Assembly (NCBI RefSeq): GCF_014692875.1
Contig: NZ_CP061171.1
Span: forward strand, 806,001 to 870,000
DNA: 64,000 bases
Direction of reading: 5' to 3'
Source of the DNA: Pedobacter riviphilus
GTDB lineage: Bacteria; Bacteroidota; Bacteroidia; Sphingobacteriales; Sphingobacteriaceae
Under the pieces are notes generated by a model, which was given only the letters and a program-made list of their open reading frames with translations, was not told where the DNA came from and did no database searches. Shown one piece after another: positions 9,049 to 17,567 of the stretch (position 1 is its first letter; each line of letters opens with the position of its first letter). The position numbers were made by a program, and so were the translations under genes.

Positions 9049-9966
9049 ATGCAGGCTGTAAACTACGAGAACGAAACAAGCTATGGTAATTTAGAATTGC
9101 TCGCCCAACAAGTGGTAGAAGGTTTTATTACGGGGCTGCATAAAAGCCCTTTTCATGGCTTTTCGGTCGAATTTGCTGAGCACCGACAGTATAATAATGG
9201 TGATAATGTTAAAAATATCGACTGGAAATTATACGCCAAAACGGATAAACTTTATAGTAAACGTTTTGAAGAAGAAACAAATTTGCGTTGTCAGTTTGTG
9301 ATTGATGTTTCCTCATCAATGTATTTTCCAGAACCTAAAAACAACAAACTGATTTTCTCCATACAGGCTACTGCCTCATTAATGTACCTGTTGAAGAAAC
9401 AGCGCGATGCCTTCGGTTTAAGCTTATTTACAGATGAAATACTGTTAAATTCGCCAGCAAAGTCGACTACTGTACACCAAAAATATTTGTTTACACAATT
9501 AGAAGACCTGTTGCACAAGCCTAAGGTAAACGCGCAGACTAATTTGAGCGAAGCTTTACATCAGGTTGCTGAATTAATTCATAAACGCTCTTTGGTTATT
9601 ATTTTCAGTGATTTATTTAATACGCAAACTAGTGCCAATAAAACAGACGAATTTTTTGATGCCCTGCAGCATTTAAAATTCAACAAACATGAAGTGGTGG
9701 TTTTTAACGTAGTAGATAAATCAAAAGAAGTGGAGTTTAATTTTGAGAACCGTCCATACCAGTTTATCGATATGGAAACAGGAGAAACGATTAAAGTGCA
9801 CACTAATCAGGTAAAGGAAAATTATACAGCGGCAATTTCCTCTTATCGTCAGCAAATTGCGCTAAAATGTGCCCAATATAAAATCGACTTAATTGATGCC
9901 GATATGATGGAGGGCTTTTACCCAATCCTTCAGTCTTACCTAATCAAACGGCAAAAATTAGGTTGA
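9049..9966 (+). CDS. DUF58 domain protein (VWA-like, MoxR-associated type)
   Basis: This is a 305-residue soluble protein. The N-terminal block with SPFHGFSVEFAEHRQYNNGD and NIDWKLYAKTDKLYSKRFEEE is the DUF58 signature. Residues 86-90 (DVSSS) form a DxSxS metal-site motif of a von Willebrand A-like fold. In Bacteroidota such genes usually sit in an operon with a MoxR AAA+ ATPase and Bat-type VWA proteins. No MoxR gene is adjacent here, which is slightly unusual. The probable role is a chaperone-like or envelope-stress function together with a MoxR ATPase encoded elsewhere. That role is inferred from the family, since the biochemical function is poorly known. Confidence 0.88.
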   Translation: MQAVNYENETSYGNLELLAQQVVEGFITGLHKSPFHGFSVEFAEHRQYNNGDNVKNIDWKLYAKTDKLYSKRFEEETNLRCQFVIDVSSSMYFPEPKNNKLIFSIQATASLMYLLKKQRDAFGLSLFTDEILLNSPAKSTTVHQKYLFTQLEDLLHKPKVNAQTNLSEALHQVAELIHKRSLVIIFSDLFNTQTSANKTDEFFDALQHLKFNKHEVVVFNVVDKSKEVEFNFENRPYQFIDMETGETIKVHTNQVKENYTAAISSYRQQIALKCAQYKIDLIDADMMEGFYPILQSYLIKRQKLG

Positions 9967-10033
9967 AATTTTGTTACAAACAACAGCACGCTAATGCTGT
10001 TTAATAAAAAGGTTTAAATTTAAACTCCACAAT

Positions 10034-10495
10034 ATGTTAGAAAAAGGCGCTATAGCACCAGATTTCGAATTGAATGCTACTCCCGATCAGAAAATAAAAC
10101 TTAAAGATTTTAAAGGTAAAAATGTAATCCTGGCTTTTTATCCTGCCGATTGGAGCCCGGTATGCAGCGACCAAATGGCACTTTATAACGAAATGCTAAA
10201 ATATTTTAACAAGTATGATGCACAGATTTTCGGTGTTTCCGTTGATAGTGTTTGGTGTCACCTCGCTTTCGAAGAAAATAGAAAACTGCATTTTCCCTTA
10301 TTGGCAGATTTTGAACCAAAAGGCGCAGTATCAAAAGCTTATGGTGTGTACGATGAAGAACTTGGCGAAAGTAAAAGAGCACTTTTTGTTATTGATAAAG
10401 AAGGGAAAATTGCCTGGAGTTATTTGTCGCCAATAGCCGTTAATCCTGGTGCCGACGGAATTTTAGAGGCATTAGAGGAATTAGATAAGAAATAA
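10034..10495 (+). CDS. Peroxiredoxin (AhpC/TSA family)
   Basis: This is a 153-residue cytoplasmic thiol peroxidase that reduces H2O2 and organic hydroperoxides. The peroxidatic cysteine is Cys44 in FYPADWSPVCSDQ. The usual T before PVC is S here. A second cysteine (Cys74, SVDSVWCHLAF) lies where several AhpE-like proteins also carry Cys. The C-terminal segment keeps the thioredoxin fold without the AhpC-type resolving Cys. Only 3 nt separate its stop from the start of the downstream DsbA-like gene, so the pair is almost certainly one operon in which the neighbour may recycle this enzyme. The assignment to AhpE-like 1-Cys or atypical 2-Cys type is uncertain. Confidence 0.9.
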   Translation: MLEKGAIAPDFELNATPDQKIKLKDFKGKNVILAFYPADWSPVCSDQMALYNEMLKYFNKYDAQIFGVSVDSVWCHLAFEENRKLHFPLLADFEPKGAVSKAYGVYDEELGESKRALFVIDKEGKIAWSYLSPIAVNPGADGILEALEELDKK

Positions 10496-10498
10496 GTT

Positions 10499-11017
10499 AT
10501 GAGCACTTTAAAACCAGAAATAAATAGTCGAGATCATATTCAAGGTGATGATTCGGCGAGTGTAACCATTGTGGAGTTTGGCGATTATCAATGCCCGTAT
10601 TGTGGCAATGCCTATCCGATTATGAAGGAAATTGAAGAAACATTTGGCCATCAGATCAGATTTATCTTCCGCCATTTTCCTTTGGCAAATGCTCATGAGT
10701 TTGCTTTTCCGGCGGCTATTGCTGCAGAAGCCGCAGGTTTACAAGATAAGTTTTGGGAAATGCACGATGCACTCTTCGAAAATCAATACCGTTTAAATGG
10801 TGAGCTGTTCGACGAATTGGCTGAAACGATTGGTTTAGACCTGGAGCAGTTTCAGCAAGATTGCACTTCGGAAGAAATCAAAAGCAAAATAGAAAATGAT
10901 TTTGATAGCGGTGTACGGAGTGGTGTAAATGGAACGCCTTCATTTTATGTAAACGGAACCAAGTTTGACGGAGGTGCAACCGATTTGTACCAGATGCTTA
11001 AAGAAAGTGCCGAATAA
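10499..11017 (+). CDS. DsbA-like thioredoxin-fold protein
   Basis: This 172-residue protein has a CPYC active site (Cys32-Cys35 in DYQCPYCGNAYP) and the cis-proline loop GTPSFYVNG (Pro147) around the inserted helical domain typical of the DsbA/Thioredoxin_4 family. It lacks a signal peptide, so unlike classical DsbA it probably works in the cytoplasm. It begins 3 nt after the peroxiredoxin stop codon, which implies translational coupling. A role as reductant or partner of that peroxiredoxin is a reasonable inference, but sequence alone does not show it. Confidence 0.88.
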   Translation: MSTLKPEINSRDHIQGDDSASVTIVEFGDYQCPYCGNAYPIMKEIEETFGHQIRFIFRHFPLANAHEFAFPAAIAAEAAGLQDKFWEMHDALFENQYRLNGELFDELAETIGLDLEQFQQDCTSEEIKSKIENDFDSGVRSGVNGTPSFYVNGTKFDGGATDLYQMLKESAE

Positions 11018-11084
11018 GTTAAAATATGCAAGGCGGCGATCAACCTTTTATATATAAGCTTAGTAATTTATAGGGTAAGCCTCT

Positions 11085-11537
11085 TTAGTCGAGCGAAAAG
11101 TTAACTTTTATGCTGTATTTGAAGCGAAGGCTTTTGATTACATGAACCTCACAATCATCCTTAACTAAACGCTGGGAAATGACGAATGATTGATTAGGCT
11201 TAAGGTTAATCTTCTGATTTATATTATATGCTTTATTGCAGCCTTTAGCCACATAACCATCCAAACAAAAAGAAATGTCAGTTATTACTTGTTTGGTTGT
11301 GTTTTTAATCGTGATTTTGGCAAATGTACCTAAATCGCTATTGTGTATATATTTGACTTCTTTCACGTAAACAGTGTTTAGCCTGTTGGTGGTATCATTT
11401 AACATTGATTTTGATGATTCAGGTTTTTGAAAAGCCGTGATTTTACCCTGCCTCACCTGTTTCCTTATTTCCTGAAAAGGCATTTTTAAAACTCCACAAC
11501 AGATAATCATTAATATTCCTAATTCTTTAGTAAGCAT
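11085..11537 (-). CDS. Hypothetical protein
   Basis: This is a 150-residue protein I do not recognise. The first 20 residues are hydrophobic (LGILMIICCGVLKM) and could be a signal or membrane anchor. The rest, from about residue 55, reads as alternating beta-strands (TVYVKEVKYIHNSDLGTFAKI) with two cysteine pairs, CLDGYVAKGC and a lone C near the end. It suggests a small exported beta-sandwich of the kind with FxxxxNTT-like strands. It stands alone on the minus strand between plus-strand genes. A rho-independent terminator on the same strand sits about 100 bp upstream of its start and separates it from anything further right. Confidence 0.6.
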   Translation of the reverse strand: MLTKELGILMIICCGVLKMPFQEIRKQVRQGKITAFQKPESSKSMLNDTTNRLNTVYVKEVKYIHNSDLGTFAKITIKNTTKQVITDISFCLDGYVAKGCNKAYNINQKINLKPNQSFVISQRLVKDDCEVHVIKSLRFKYSIKVNFSLD

Positions 11538-11952
11538 AGTTTGAGCTGTTGTGGTTCAATAACCGTAAGTTATTGTTTTTTTTTAAATAAACCTATTGCA
11601 TCATTTATACCCTCATGGTACAGAATTTTAAATAAAAAACCTCATGTATTTTGCAATACATGAGGTATCAGATAAGGGTAACCGGAAAACTAAAAAACTA
11701 ATTATGAGTTTTTAGAATTTAACAAAATTGAAATCGCTTCGTGTTTTGTTATATCAAAGGTGCACTTCAATTATGAAGTTTTAGTGAAGAAACTTCATCC
11801 ATTCCATATTGCGATACTTCTGTTACAACCGCTCTGACGAAAGTCTTCAGTAAGTCAGATTGGCTTATTTTTTGCCTGTTATTCAAAACAATATAAGTGC
11901 TTCATCTATTTATAAGGTAACAATGAACAATCCCTGATTAAAAAATACTTTC
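11538..11952. other. 415-bp structured gap upstream of the poxB-like gene
   Basis: No coding region was found. The gap holds a minus-strand terminator (11634-11665), overlapping inverted repeats at 11765-11795 (CTTCAATTATGAAG, GAAGTTT/AAACTTC) and an inverted repeat TCTGAC/GTCAGA at about 11833-11859. The minus strand may encode a small RNA ending at the terminator; the plus strand would be the poxB leader. Confidence 0.45.
11634..11665 (-). terminator. Rho-independent terminator on the minus strand with no gene ahead of it
   Basis: The minus strand forms an 11-bp perfect stem, CCTCATGTATT / AATACATGAGG, with a 4-nt loop and then TTTTTT. The next gene to the right is on the plus strand, so no annotated minus-strand gene feeds into this terminator. 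Confidence 0.75.
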
Positions 11953-13689
11953 ATGAGTAAAAATGTGGCAGAACAACTGGTTGAAATGCTGGTTGAAGTT
12001 GGTGTAAAAAGAGTTTACGCCGTTACTGGAGACAGTTTAAATTATTTTAACGATGCGGTAAGACGAAATGGCAAAATCAAGTGGATCCACGTTCGCAATG
12101 AAGAAGCTGGAGCCTTTGCAGCAGCAGCAGAAGCTGAGCTTGATGGAATAGCCTGTTGTGCCGGGAGTTGTGGCCCGGGCCATGTGCATTTGATTAATGG
12201 ACTTTATGATGCGCATCGCTCGCATGTTCCCGTAATTGCTATTGCATCAACCATTCCAACCAACGAATTTGGTATGGATTTTTTTCAGGAAACCAATACC
12301 ATTAAGTTATTCGATGATTGCAGTTATTACAATCAAGTAGCCACCACCGCGGCACAAGTCCCAAGAATGTTTCAAACCGCCCTTCAACATGCCATTCATA
12401 AAAAAGGAGTTGCAGTTTTTGGCCTGCCGGGTGATGTGGCTGAGCTGGAAGCCGTTGAAAGTGTAACTTCCATGCAATTGTTTAATAATAAGCCGGTCAT
12501 CCGCCCTTCCGACCTGGAACTAAATGATTTATCTGCTTTGCTGAATAGCGAAAAGAAAATAATGCTTTATTGTGGAATAGGGGCAGCCGAAGCGCATGAT
12601 GAAGTAGTTGCACTTGCGGCTAAATTAAAAGCACCTGTTGGGTTTTCGTTCCGTGGTAAAATGGGTATCCAATATGATAATCCTTACGAAGTTGGCATGA
12701 CAGGTCTTTTAGGTCAGCCATCGGGTTACCATGCCATGCACGAAGCTGATGTAGTACTATTGTTGGGAACGGATTTTCCATATGTAAACTTCATGCCCGA
12801 AAAGAACAAGATTGTACAGATTGACGAAAAACCTGAACGGTTAGGTAGAAGAGCAAAACTAACAATGGGTTTATGCGGAAATATAACTGACTCGATTAAG
12901 GCATTATTACCGCTTTTAGAAGAGAAGAAAGACGAAAATTTTCTGAAAAGCCAACTCGAATTCTATCAAAAGGTTAAAGAAAGACAACAGGTTTACGTAA
13001 ACGATCAGGGCGAAGAAAATAAAATCCAGCCTGAATTTGTTGCCGAAACCCTTAACCGCTTAGCTGCAAACGATGCCATTTTTACGGTAGATACTGGCAT
13101 GTGCTGCGTTTGGGGAGCACGTTTTATTGATGGAACGGGCAAACGTAAAATGCTCGGTTCTTTTAATCATGGCTCGATGGCAAACGCTATGCCAATGGCC
13201 ATAGGGGCTGCCTTGGCACATCCCGAAAAACAGGTAATTGCCCTTTGTGGCGATGGAGGTTTATCAATGCTCTTAGGCGATCTGGCCACCATTAAACAAT
13301 ATAATCTGCCAGTAAAGCTAATCGTTTTTAACAACAGGGCTTTGGGAATGGTTAAGTTGGAAATGGAAGTTGATGGCTTGCCCGATAATGAAACAGATAT
13401 GATTAACCCTGATTTTGCATTGGTTGCGCGGGCCATGGGCTTTAAGGGAATAACCGTAGCCAAGCCTGAAGAAGTGGAAACAGCAATCAGTTATGCACTA
13501 AATGAAGATGGGCCTGTTTTGCTAAATGTGATGACGAATCCGAATGCTTTGGCGATGCCACCAAAAATAGAATGGGCGCAAATAAAAGGCATGACAGAAT
13601 CGATGGCAAAATTAATGCTGGGTGGAAAAATGAGCGAGGTTATGGATACCATAAAATCGAATTACAAACATTTGGGAGAAGTACTGTAG
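11953..13689 (+). CDS. poxB: Pyruvate dehydrogenase (quinone)/pyruvate oxidase-like ThDP enzyme
   Basis: This is a 578-residue thiamine-diphosphate enzyme. The three domains follow the family order. The N-terminal PYR domain carries the catalytic Glu in HVRNEEAGAF (about Glu50). The central domain would bind FAD. The C-terminal PP domain has the ThDP motif GDGG (433-436) ending VFNNRA (Asn460-Asn461). The length is close to E. coli PoxB (572), and NPDFALVARAMGFKG matches its region. The expected reaction is oxidative decarboxylation of pyruvate to acetate and CO2 with electrons to quinone at the membrane. An acetolactate synthase-like specificity is less likely, given the overall PoxB-like pattern. 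It is a lone gene with a long upstream region and a family I half-repeat just after it. Confidence 0.88.
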   Translation: MSKNVAEQLVEMLVEVGVKRVYAVTGDSLNYFNDAVRRNGKIKWIHVRNEEAGAFAAAAEAELDGIACCAGSCGPGHVHLINGLYDAHRSHVPVIAIASTIPTNEFGMDFFQETNTIKLFDDCSYYNQVATTAAQVPRMFQTALQHAIHKKGVAVFGLPGDVAELEAVESVTSMQLFNNKPVIRPSDLELNDLSALLNSEKKIMLYCGIGAAEAHDEVVALAAKLKAPVGFSFRGKMGIQYDNPYEVGMTGLLGQPSGYHAMHEADVVLLLGTDFPYVNFMPEKNKIVQIDEKPERLGRRAKLTMGLCGNITDSIKALLPLLEEKKDENFLKSQLEFYQKVKERQQVYVNDQGEENKIQPEFVAETLNRLAANDAIFTVDTGMCCVWGARFIDGTGKRKMLGSFNHGSMANAMPMAIGAALAHPEKQVIALCGDGGLSMLLGDLATIKQYNLPVKLIVFNNRALGMVKLEMEVDGLPDNETDMINPDFALVARAMGFKGITVAKPEEVETAISYALNEDGPVLLNVMTNPNALAMPPKIEWAQIKGMTESMAKLMLGGKMSEVMDTIKSNYKHLGEVL

Positions 13690-13702
13690 TTTAGAAAAGC
13701 TT

Positions 13703-13731
13703 CGTCATTCCCAATCAAGTTGGGAATGACG
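13703..13731. repeat. Family I half-repeat (single palindrome)
   Basis: CGTCATTCCCAA-tcaag-TTGGGAATGACG forms a perfect stem, matching the right half of the 868-941 copy. It lies between two convergent genes and may also stop transcription from both sides. Confidence 0.7.
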
Positions 13732-13753
13732 AGCTATTTTAAAAATTATCTAA

Positions 13754-14224
13754 CTATTTTTTCTTATAAAGTCCCTGCAACTGTGTTAACGCTGCTATCA
13801 ATTTCTCTTCATCACCTGCTAAACAATAATATTTAATTCCATTTTTATCATTGTCAGGTTCATCTTCACGCTTTTCGAAAATAGGATAAATTGATTTAAG
13901 GGTTGTACTATTCTGTTCAGGGCTAACTTTAAATCCTTTCCAATGCTGTATCTGCGATTTATTGGAGGTTTCTATCCTGGCATGATCTAAGCTGGAAAAG
14001 GTTTTTCCGATGGTGAAAATCCCGAAATTCATTTCTTCATCAATAGAGAATGAATTTGCTGTAATTTTAAATTTAGTTTCCTCGCCATTATGTAAGGCAA
14101 TATCGGTTCCACCAATTGCTTTCGCCAGCAATTGATTGATGGTTTTTACAATTTCGGCTTTTGGTTGGGCGAAGCCGCCGAATGATCCAGCCAGTAATAA
14201 GACCAGCATTAGTTGTGTTTTCAT
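13754..14224 (-). CDS. Hypothetical exported protein
   Basis: This 156-residue protein has a clear Sec signal peptide (MKTQLMLVLLLAGSFGGFAQ) cleaved around residue 19-20. I do not recognise the mature domain. It has an amphipathic helix near the start (VKTINQLLAKAIGG), several beta-strands, a charged loop EDEPDNDKNG, and a C-terminal helix DEEKLIAALTQLQGLY. The size and pattern fit a small periplasmic protein. It is a single gene on the minus strand; its neighbours do not suggest a role. Confidence 0.65.
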   Translation of the reverse strand: MKTQLMLVLLLAGSFGGFAQPKAEIVKTINQLLAKAIGGTDIALHNGEETKFKITANSFSIDEEMNFGIFTIGKTFSSLDHARIETSNKSQIQHWKGFKVSPEQNSTTLKSIYPIFEKREDEPDNDKNGIKYYCLAGDEEKLIAALTQLQGLYKKK

Positions 14225-14304
14225 AATTCTTTAAGGTTAAATATTTGTGTGTATCTAAATTTAAAGAATTATTTGATTTAACACATACCAAAAAATGAGT
14301 AAAT

Positions 14305-14334
14305 AAAAAAGGCAACCAGATTTACTGATTGCCC
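14305..14334 (-). terminator. Rho-independent terminator after hppD
   Basis: On the minus strand GGGCAATCAG pairs imperfectly with CTGGTTGCC, followed by TTTTTT. It is just past the hppD stop and ends the hmgA-hppD unit. Confidence 0.75.
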
Positions 14335-14356
14335 TTAATTTATGTTGTTGGTGATA

Positions 14357-15487
14357 CTATAAATTTCCCCTCAATTCCTGTTCGCGTTCCAACGATTCAA
14401 ATAAGGCTTTAAAGTTACCTGCGCCAAAACTTTGTGCGCCTTTACGCTGAATAATTTCGAAGAAAAGGGTAGGGCGGTCTTCAACTGGTTTAGTGAAAAT
14501 CTGCAATAAATATCCTTCCTCATCGCAATCGACCAAAATACCCAGGCTTTCCAGTAGTGAGATTTCCTCGTCAATTTTACCTACACGCTGTGGCATCATA
14601 TCGTAATAAGCTTCTGGTGGGGCACTTAAAAACTCCACACCGCGCGCTTTCAATTCTTTAACTGTTTTAACAATATCTTTAGTGGCAACAGCAATATGCT
14701 GAACGCCTTCACCTTCATAATATTCCAGGTATTCTTCAATCTGCGATTTCTTTTTGCCTTCGGCAGGTTCGTTAATCGGGAATTTCGAATAGCCATTTCC
14801 ATTGCTCATTACCTTACTCATCAAAGCCGAATATTCTGTGTTGATCTGCTTATCGTCAAATGATAAAATGTTCACAAAGCCCATTACATCCTCGTACCAT
14901 TGTACAGCCTCGTTCATGCGGTTCCAGCCTACATTACCCACACAATGATCGATGTATAAAAGGCCGGTATCGGTAGGTTGATAATCGCTTTCCCATACCC
15001 GGTAACCTGGCATAAAGGTTCCATTATAGTTTTTACGCTCGATAAACATGTGTACAGTTTCGCCATAAGTATAAATGCCACTCATCTTAACCTCTCCATT
15101 TTCATCAGTCAAAGTTTGTGGCGCTAGGTAGGGTTTCGCACCACGTTTTGTGGTTTCTTCAAAAGCGCTGTAAGCATCGTCTACCCAAAGCGCTAATACT
15201 TTTACACCATCTCCATGTTTTTTTACGTGCTCCGATATCGGGTGATCTGATTTTAACGCTGTAGTTAAGATCAATCTGATTTTTCCCTGTTGCAATACAT
15301 ACGATGAACGATCGCGTACACCAGTTTCCGGGCCGGCATAAGCCAGGCTTTGAAACCCAAATGCGGTTTTATAGTAGTGGGCAGCTTGTTTAGCGTTGCC
15401 TACATAAAATTCGATATAATCTGTTCCGTTAATAGGCAGAAAATCTGGTGCTTTTGATATTTTTTCTGCGAATGTTTGTGTTTCCAT
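14357..15487 (-). CDS. hppD: 4-hydroxyphenylpyruvate dioxygenase
   Basis: This 376-residue non-haem iron enzyme converts 4-hydroxyphenylpyruvate to homogentisate, the second step of tyrosine breakdown. There are two vicinal-oxygen-chelate domains. The three iron ligands can be placed as His181 (YIDHCVGNV), His264 (GVQHIAVATKD) and Glu344 (TLFFEIIQRKG). The C-terminal substrate-covering helix FGAGNFKALFESLE is intact. The start is MSN-like METQTF, directly after a purine-rich upstream stretch. It is the second gene of a minus-strand unit, 112 bp downstream of hmgA, and ends at a terminator. Confidence 0.97.
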   Translation of the reverse strand: METQTFAEKISKAPDFLPINGTDYIEFYVGNAKQAAHYYKTAFGFQSLAYAGPETGVRDRSSYVLQQGKIRLILTTALKSDHPISEHVKKHGDGVKVLALWVDDAYSAFEETTKRGAKPYLAPQTLTDENGEVKMSGIYTYGETVHMFIERKNYNGTFMPGYRVWESDYQPTDTGLLYIDHCVGNVGWNRMNEAVQWYEDVMGFVNILSFDDKQINTEYSALMSKVMSNGNGYSKFPINEPAEGKKKSQIEEYLEYYEGEGVQHIAVATKDIVKTVKELKARGVEFLSAPPEAYYDMMPQRVGKIDEEISLLESLGILVDCDEEGYLLQIFTKPVEDRPTLFFEIIQRKGAQSFGAGNFKALFESLEREQELRGNL

Positions 15488-15599
15488 TGTTGTTATTATT
15501 TTTAAATGGCTAACCGCTTAATTGTTTAAATCGGTTAACTGTGTGTGTTATTTTAAAGATTTTAAATCCTATAATCTCGAAATCTTAATCATCCTAACT

Positions 15600-16764
15600 T
15601 TACTCTACATTAATCTGCCAGCTTTTGTGATAATTCTCGTCCTCAATATCCAAAGCATCCTGTGTAAGCATTAAAGGTTTAAAAGGATCAATCATTACCG
15701 CCAGCTCATCTGTTTTTTCTTTTCCGATTGATTTTTCAACTGTACCGGGGTGCGGTCCATGCGGAATACCTCCAGGGTGTAAAGTAATCTGCCCCTTAAC
15801 TACGCTTTTACGGCTCATAAAATCACCATCTACATAATAAAGCACTTCATCGCTATCTACATTGCTATGGTTATATGGTGCCGGAATAGAATCGGGGTGG
15901 TAATCATATTTACGGGGAACAAAAGAGCAAACCACAAAATTGTGTCCTTCGAAAGTTTGGTGAACTGGGGGTGGTTGGTGTAAGCGACCTGTTATTGGCT
16001 CAAAATCGTGGATAGAGAAGGCATATGGATAATGATAACCATCCCAGCCTATATAATCAAAAGGATGTGTGCCATAGGTATAGGGATAAATTAGCCCTGC
16101 TTTTTAATCAGCACTTTAAAATCGCCGTATTCATCATAGGTTTGCAGGTTTTGGGGTAGTCTTAAATCACGCTCACAGTAAGGTGCATGTTCCATTAGCT
16201 GTCCAAACTGATTTAAATATCTTTTTGGTGGTCTTAGCGGACTAAAACTTTCTACAATGAACAACCTATTTTGTTCGGTATCAAACTCCATCTGATAAAT
16301 GGTCCCCTTGGGATAATCAGGTAATCGCCGTAAGCAAACTTAATTTCTCCGAATCCTGTTTTCAGCCTTCCAGAACCTTCGTGTACGAAGATCATTTCAT
16401 CGGCCTGGCTGTTTTTGTAGAAATAATCAGTCATCGATTTTCTTGGCGCTGCCAAAACGATATGCAGATCGCTATTCACCAGAACTGCTTTTCTGCTTTT
16501 TAGAAAATCATCTTCAGGTTTAATATTAAAACCAATTAAACTCGTATGTTTCAAGTGTTTTTCCCGGGCAATTTTTGGCTCAACACTGTACGCCTCACCT
16601 AAATGTTTTACTATGGTTGGCGGATGGCAATGATAAACCAATGAATATAAACTCGAAAAACCTTCGGTTGATACCAACTCTTCGGCATAAAGATTTCCAT
16701 CAGGTTTACGAAAAACCGTGTGGCGTTTAGCTGGAATCTGCCCCAATTTATGATAAATAGGCAT
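15600..16764 (-). CDS. hmgA: Homogentisate 1,2-dioxygenase; frame interrupted twice as sequenced
   Basis: This enzyme cleaves the homogentisate ring to maleylacetoacetate. The frame runs from the ATG at 16764 through residue 155 or so (GDYLIIPRG). It then needs one extra base in a G4 run (plus-strand CCCC at 16304-16307) to continue as TIYQMEFDTEQNRLF. A second missing base in a G3 run (plus CCC at 16095-16097) is needed to go from KVLIKKQG into LIYPYTYGTHPFDYIGWDG. With both restored the protein is 388 residues, the normal size. The iron-site segments HPGGIPHGPHPG and GRLHQPPPVHQTFEGHNF are preserved in the last segment. Preserved coding across all three frames argues for sequencing error or very recent inactivation. 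It heads the unit with hppD. Confidence 0.9.
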
Positions 16765-16859
16765 AATTAAATGATGTTATGGTTAGAAAAGAAAAAAATC
16801 CTAATGAATTAACAATTAAAACGGCTACGCGTTTTAACTAAAAAGAAAGATGAATGAAA

Positions 16860-16961
16860 TTACAGTGAATACTGAGCCATGATCAGCTTGGATAGCATCT
16901 TATAGCGACGGGCCGCAATAGCGTCGTTTACTAAATTAATATGTAATGCTTTTAAGATCAT
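16860..16961 (-). CDS. Possible 33-residue leader peptide or small protein upstream of hmgA
   Basis: There is an ATG at 16961 and a TAA at 16860-16862, on the same strand as hmgA and 95 bp before it. The product begins MILKALHINLVNDAIAARR and ends KLIMAQYSL. It is an amphipathic helix-like peptide rich in Leu, Ile and Ala with a central RRYK cluster. The 95 bp between it and hmgA contain a small hairpin (AAAACG/CGTTTT at about 16819-16836). The position and size fit a regulatory leader or a small membrane-interacting protein. No family is recognised. The coherent amino-acid pattern is the reason to list it, but chance cannot be excluded. Confidence 0.4.
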   Translation of the reverse strand: MILKALHINLVNDAIAARRYKMLSKLIMAQYSL

Positions 16962-17044
16962 AGTTTTAATGGTACTAAGGTAAGTATTTTATTTAAAAGT
17001 TGAAATTTTAATTACCTTTAATTACTTACTATACAATCATCCCA

Positions 17045-17500
17045 ATGAAGTTTATTTTTACATGTTTAGTTTTTTTAGCCTTGGGCTATAGCGCTTTTGC
17101 GCAACAAAAGGCCAAGTACACGATTAGGGTTATAGACCGCAGTGGAAAAGCAATAAGAGGTTCTTTTTACGCTGCAGCCGATGATGGTTTAACAATTATC
17201 AGAAACCGAAAGGATACCCTAAAATTAAGTGCCGATAGTATCAGCGCATTATACATACATCGAAAGGGGATAGCCGCACCGCTGGCCATTGCCGGAGGTT
17301 TAACATTTTTTGTATTGGCCGCTAAAAGCGATAAATTGGTAGAATCGGTAGTACTTATTGCTGCTGGCGTACCAGTAGGGGTATCTGGTGGATTATTGCT
17401 CGGCGGATTACTCTCCAACAAAAAACACTATAAAGCACTTCAGGCAAAAGATTTTCCTTTAATTAAATCAAACCTTCAGAAATATACCGTATTAAAATAA
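17045..17500 (+). CDS. Hypothetical exported protein with membrane segments
   Basis: This 151-residue protein has a signal peptide (MKFIFTCLVFLALGYSAFA, cleaved before QQK). It continues with a short beta-rich region (KYTIRVIDRSGKAIRGSFYAA) and a hydrophobic, glycine-rich middle of about residues 78-120 that can form two helices. The C-terminal tail is basic (NKKHYKALQAKDFPL). The overall pattern resembles small Bacteroidota proteins that insert a glycine-zipper-like pair of helices in the envelope. No specific family is recognised. It lies between the divergent hmgA unit and the FAH-family gene. Confidence 0.65.
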   Translation: MKFIFTCLVFLALGYSAFAQQKAKYTIRVIDRSGKAIRGSFYAAADDGLTIIRNRKDTLKLSADSISALYIHRKGIAAPLAIAGGLTFFVLAAKSDKLVESVVLIAAGVPVGVSGGLLLGGLLSNKKHYKALQAKDFPLIKSNLQKYTVLK

Positions 17501-17567
17501 TAACGCTTAAGTTTTATTTTGAATGCCCTAATTTCTTAGCTTTACCGCGTATTTAACCAAATCATAT

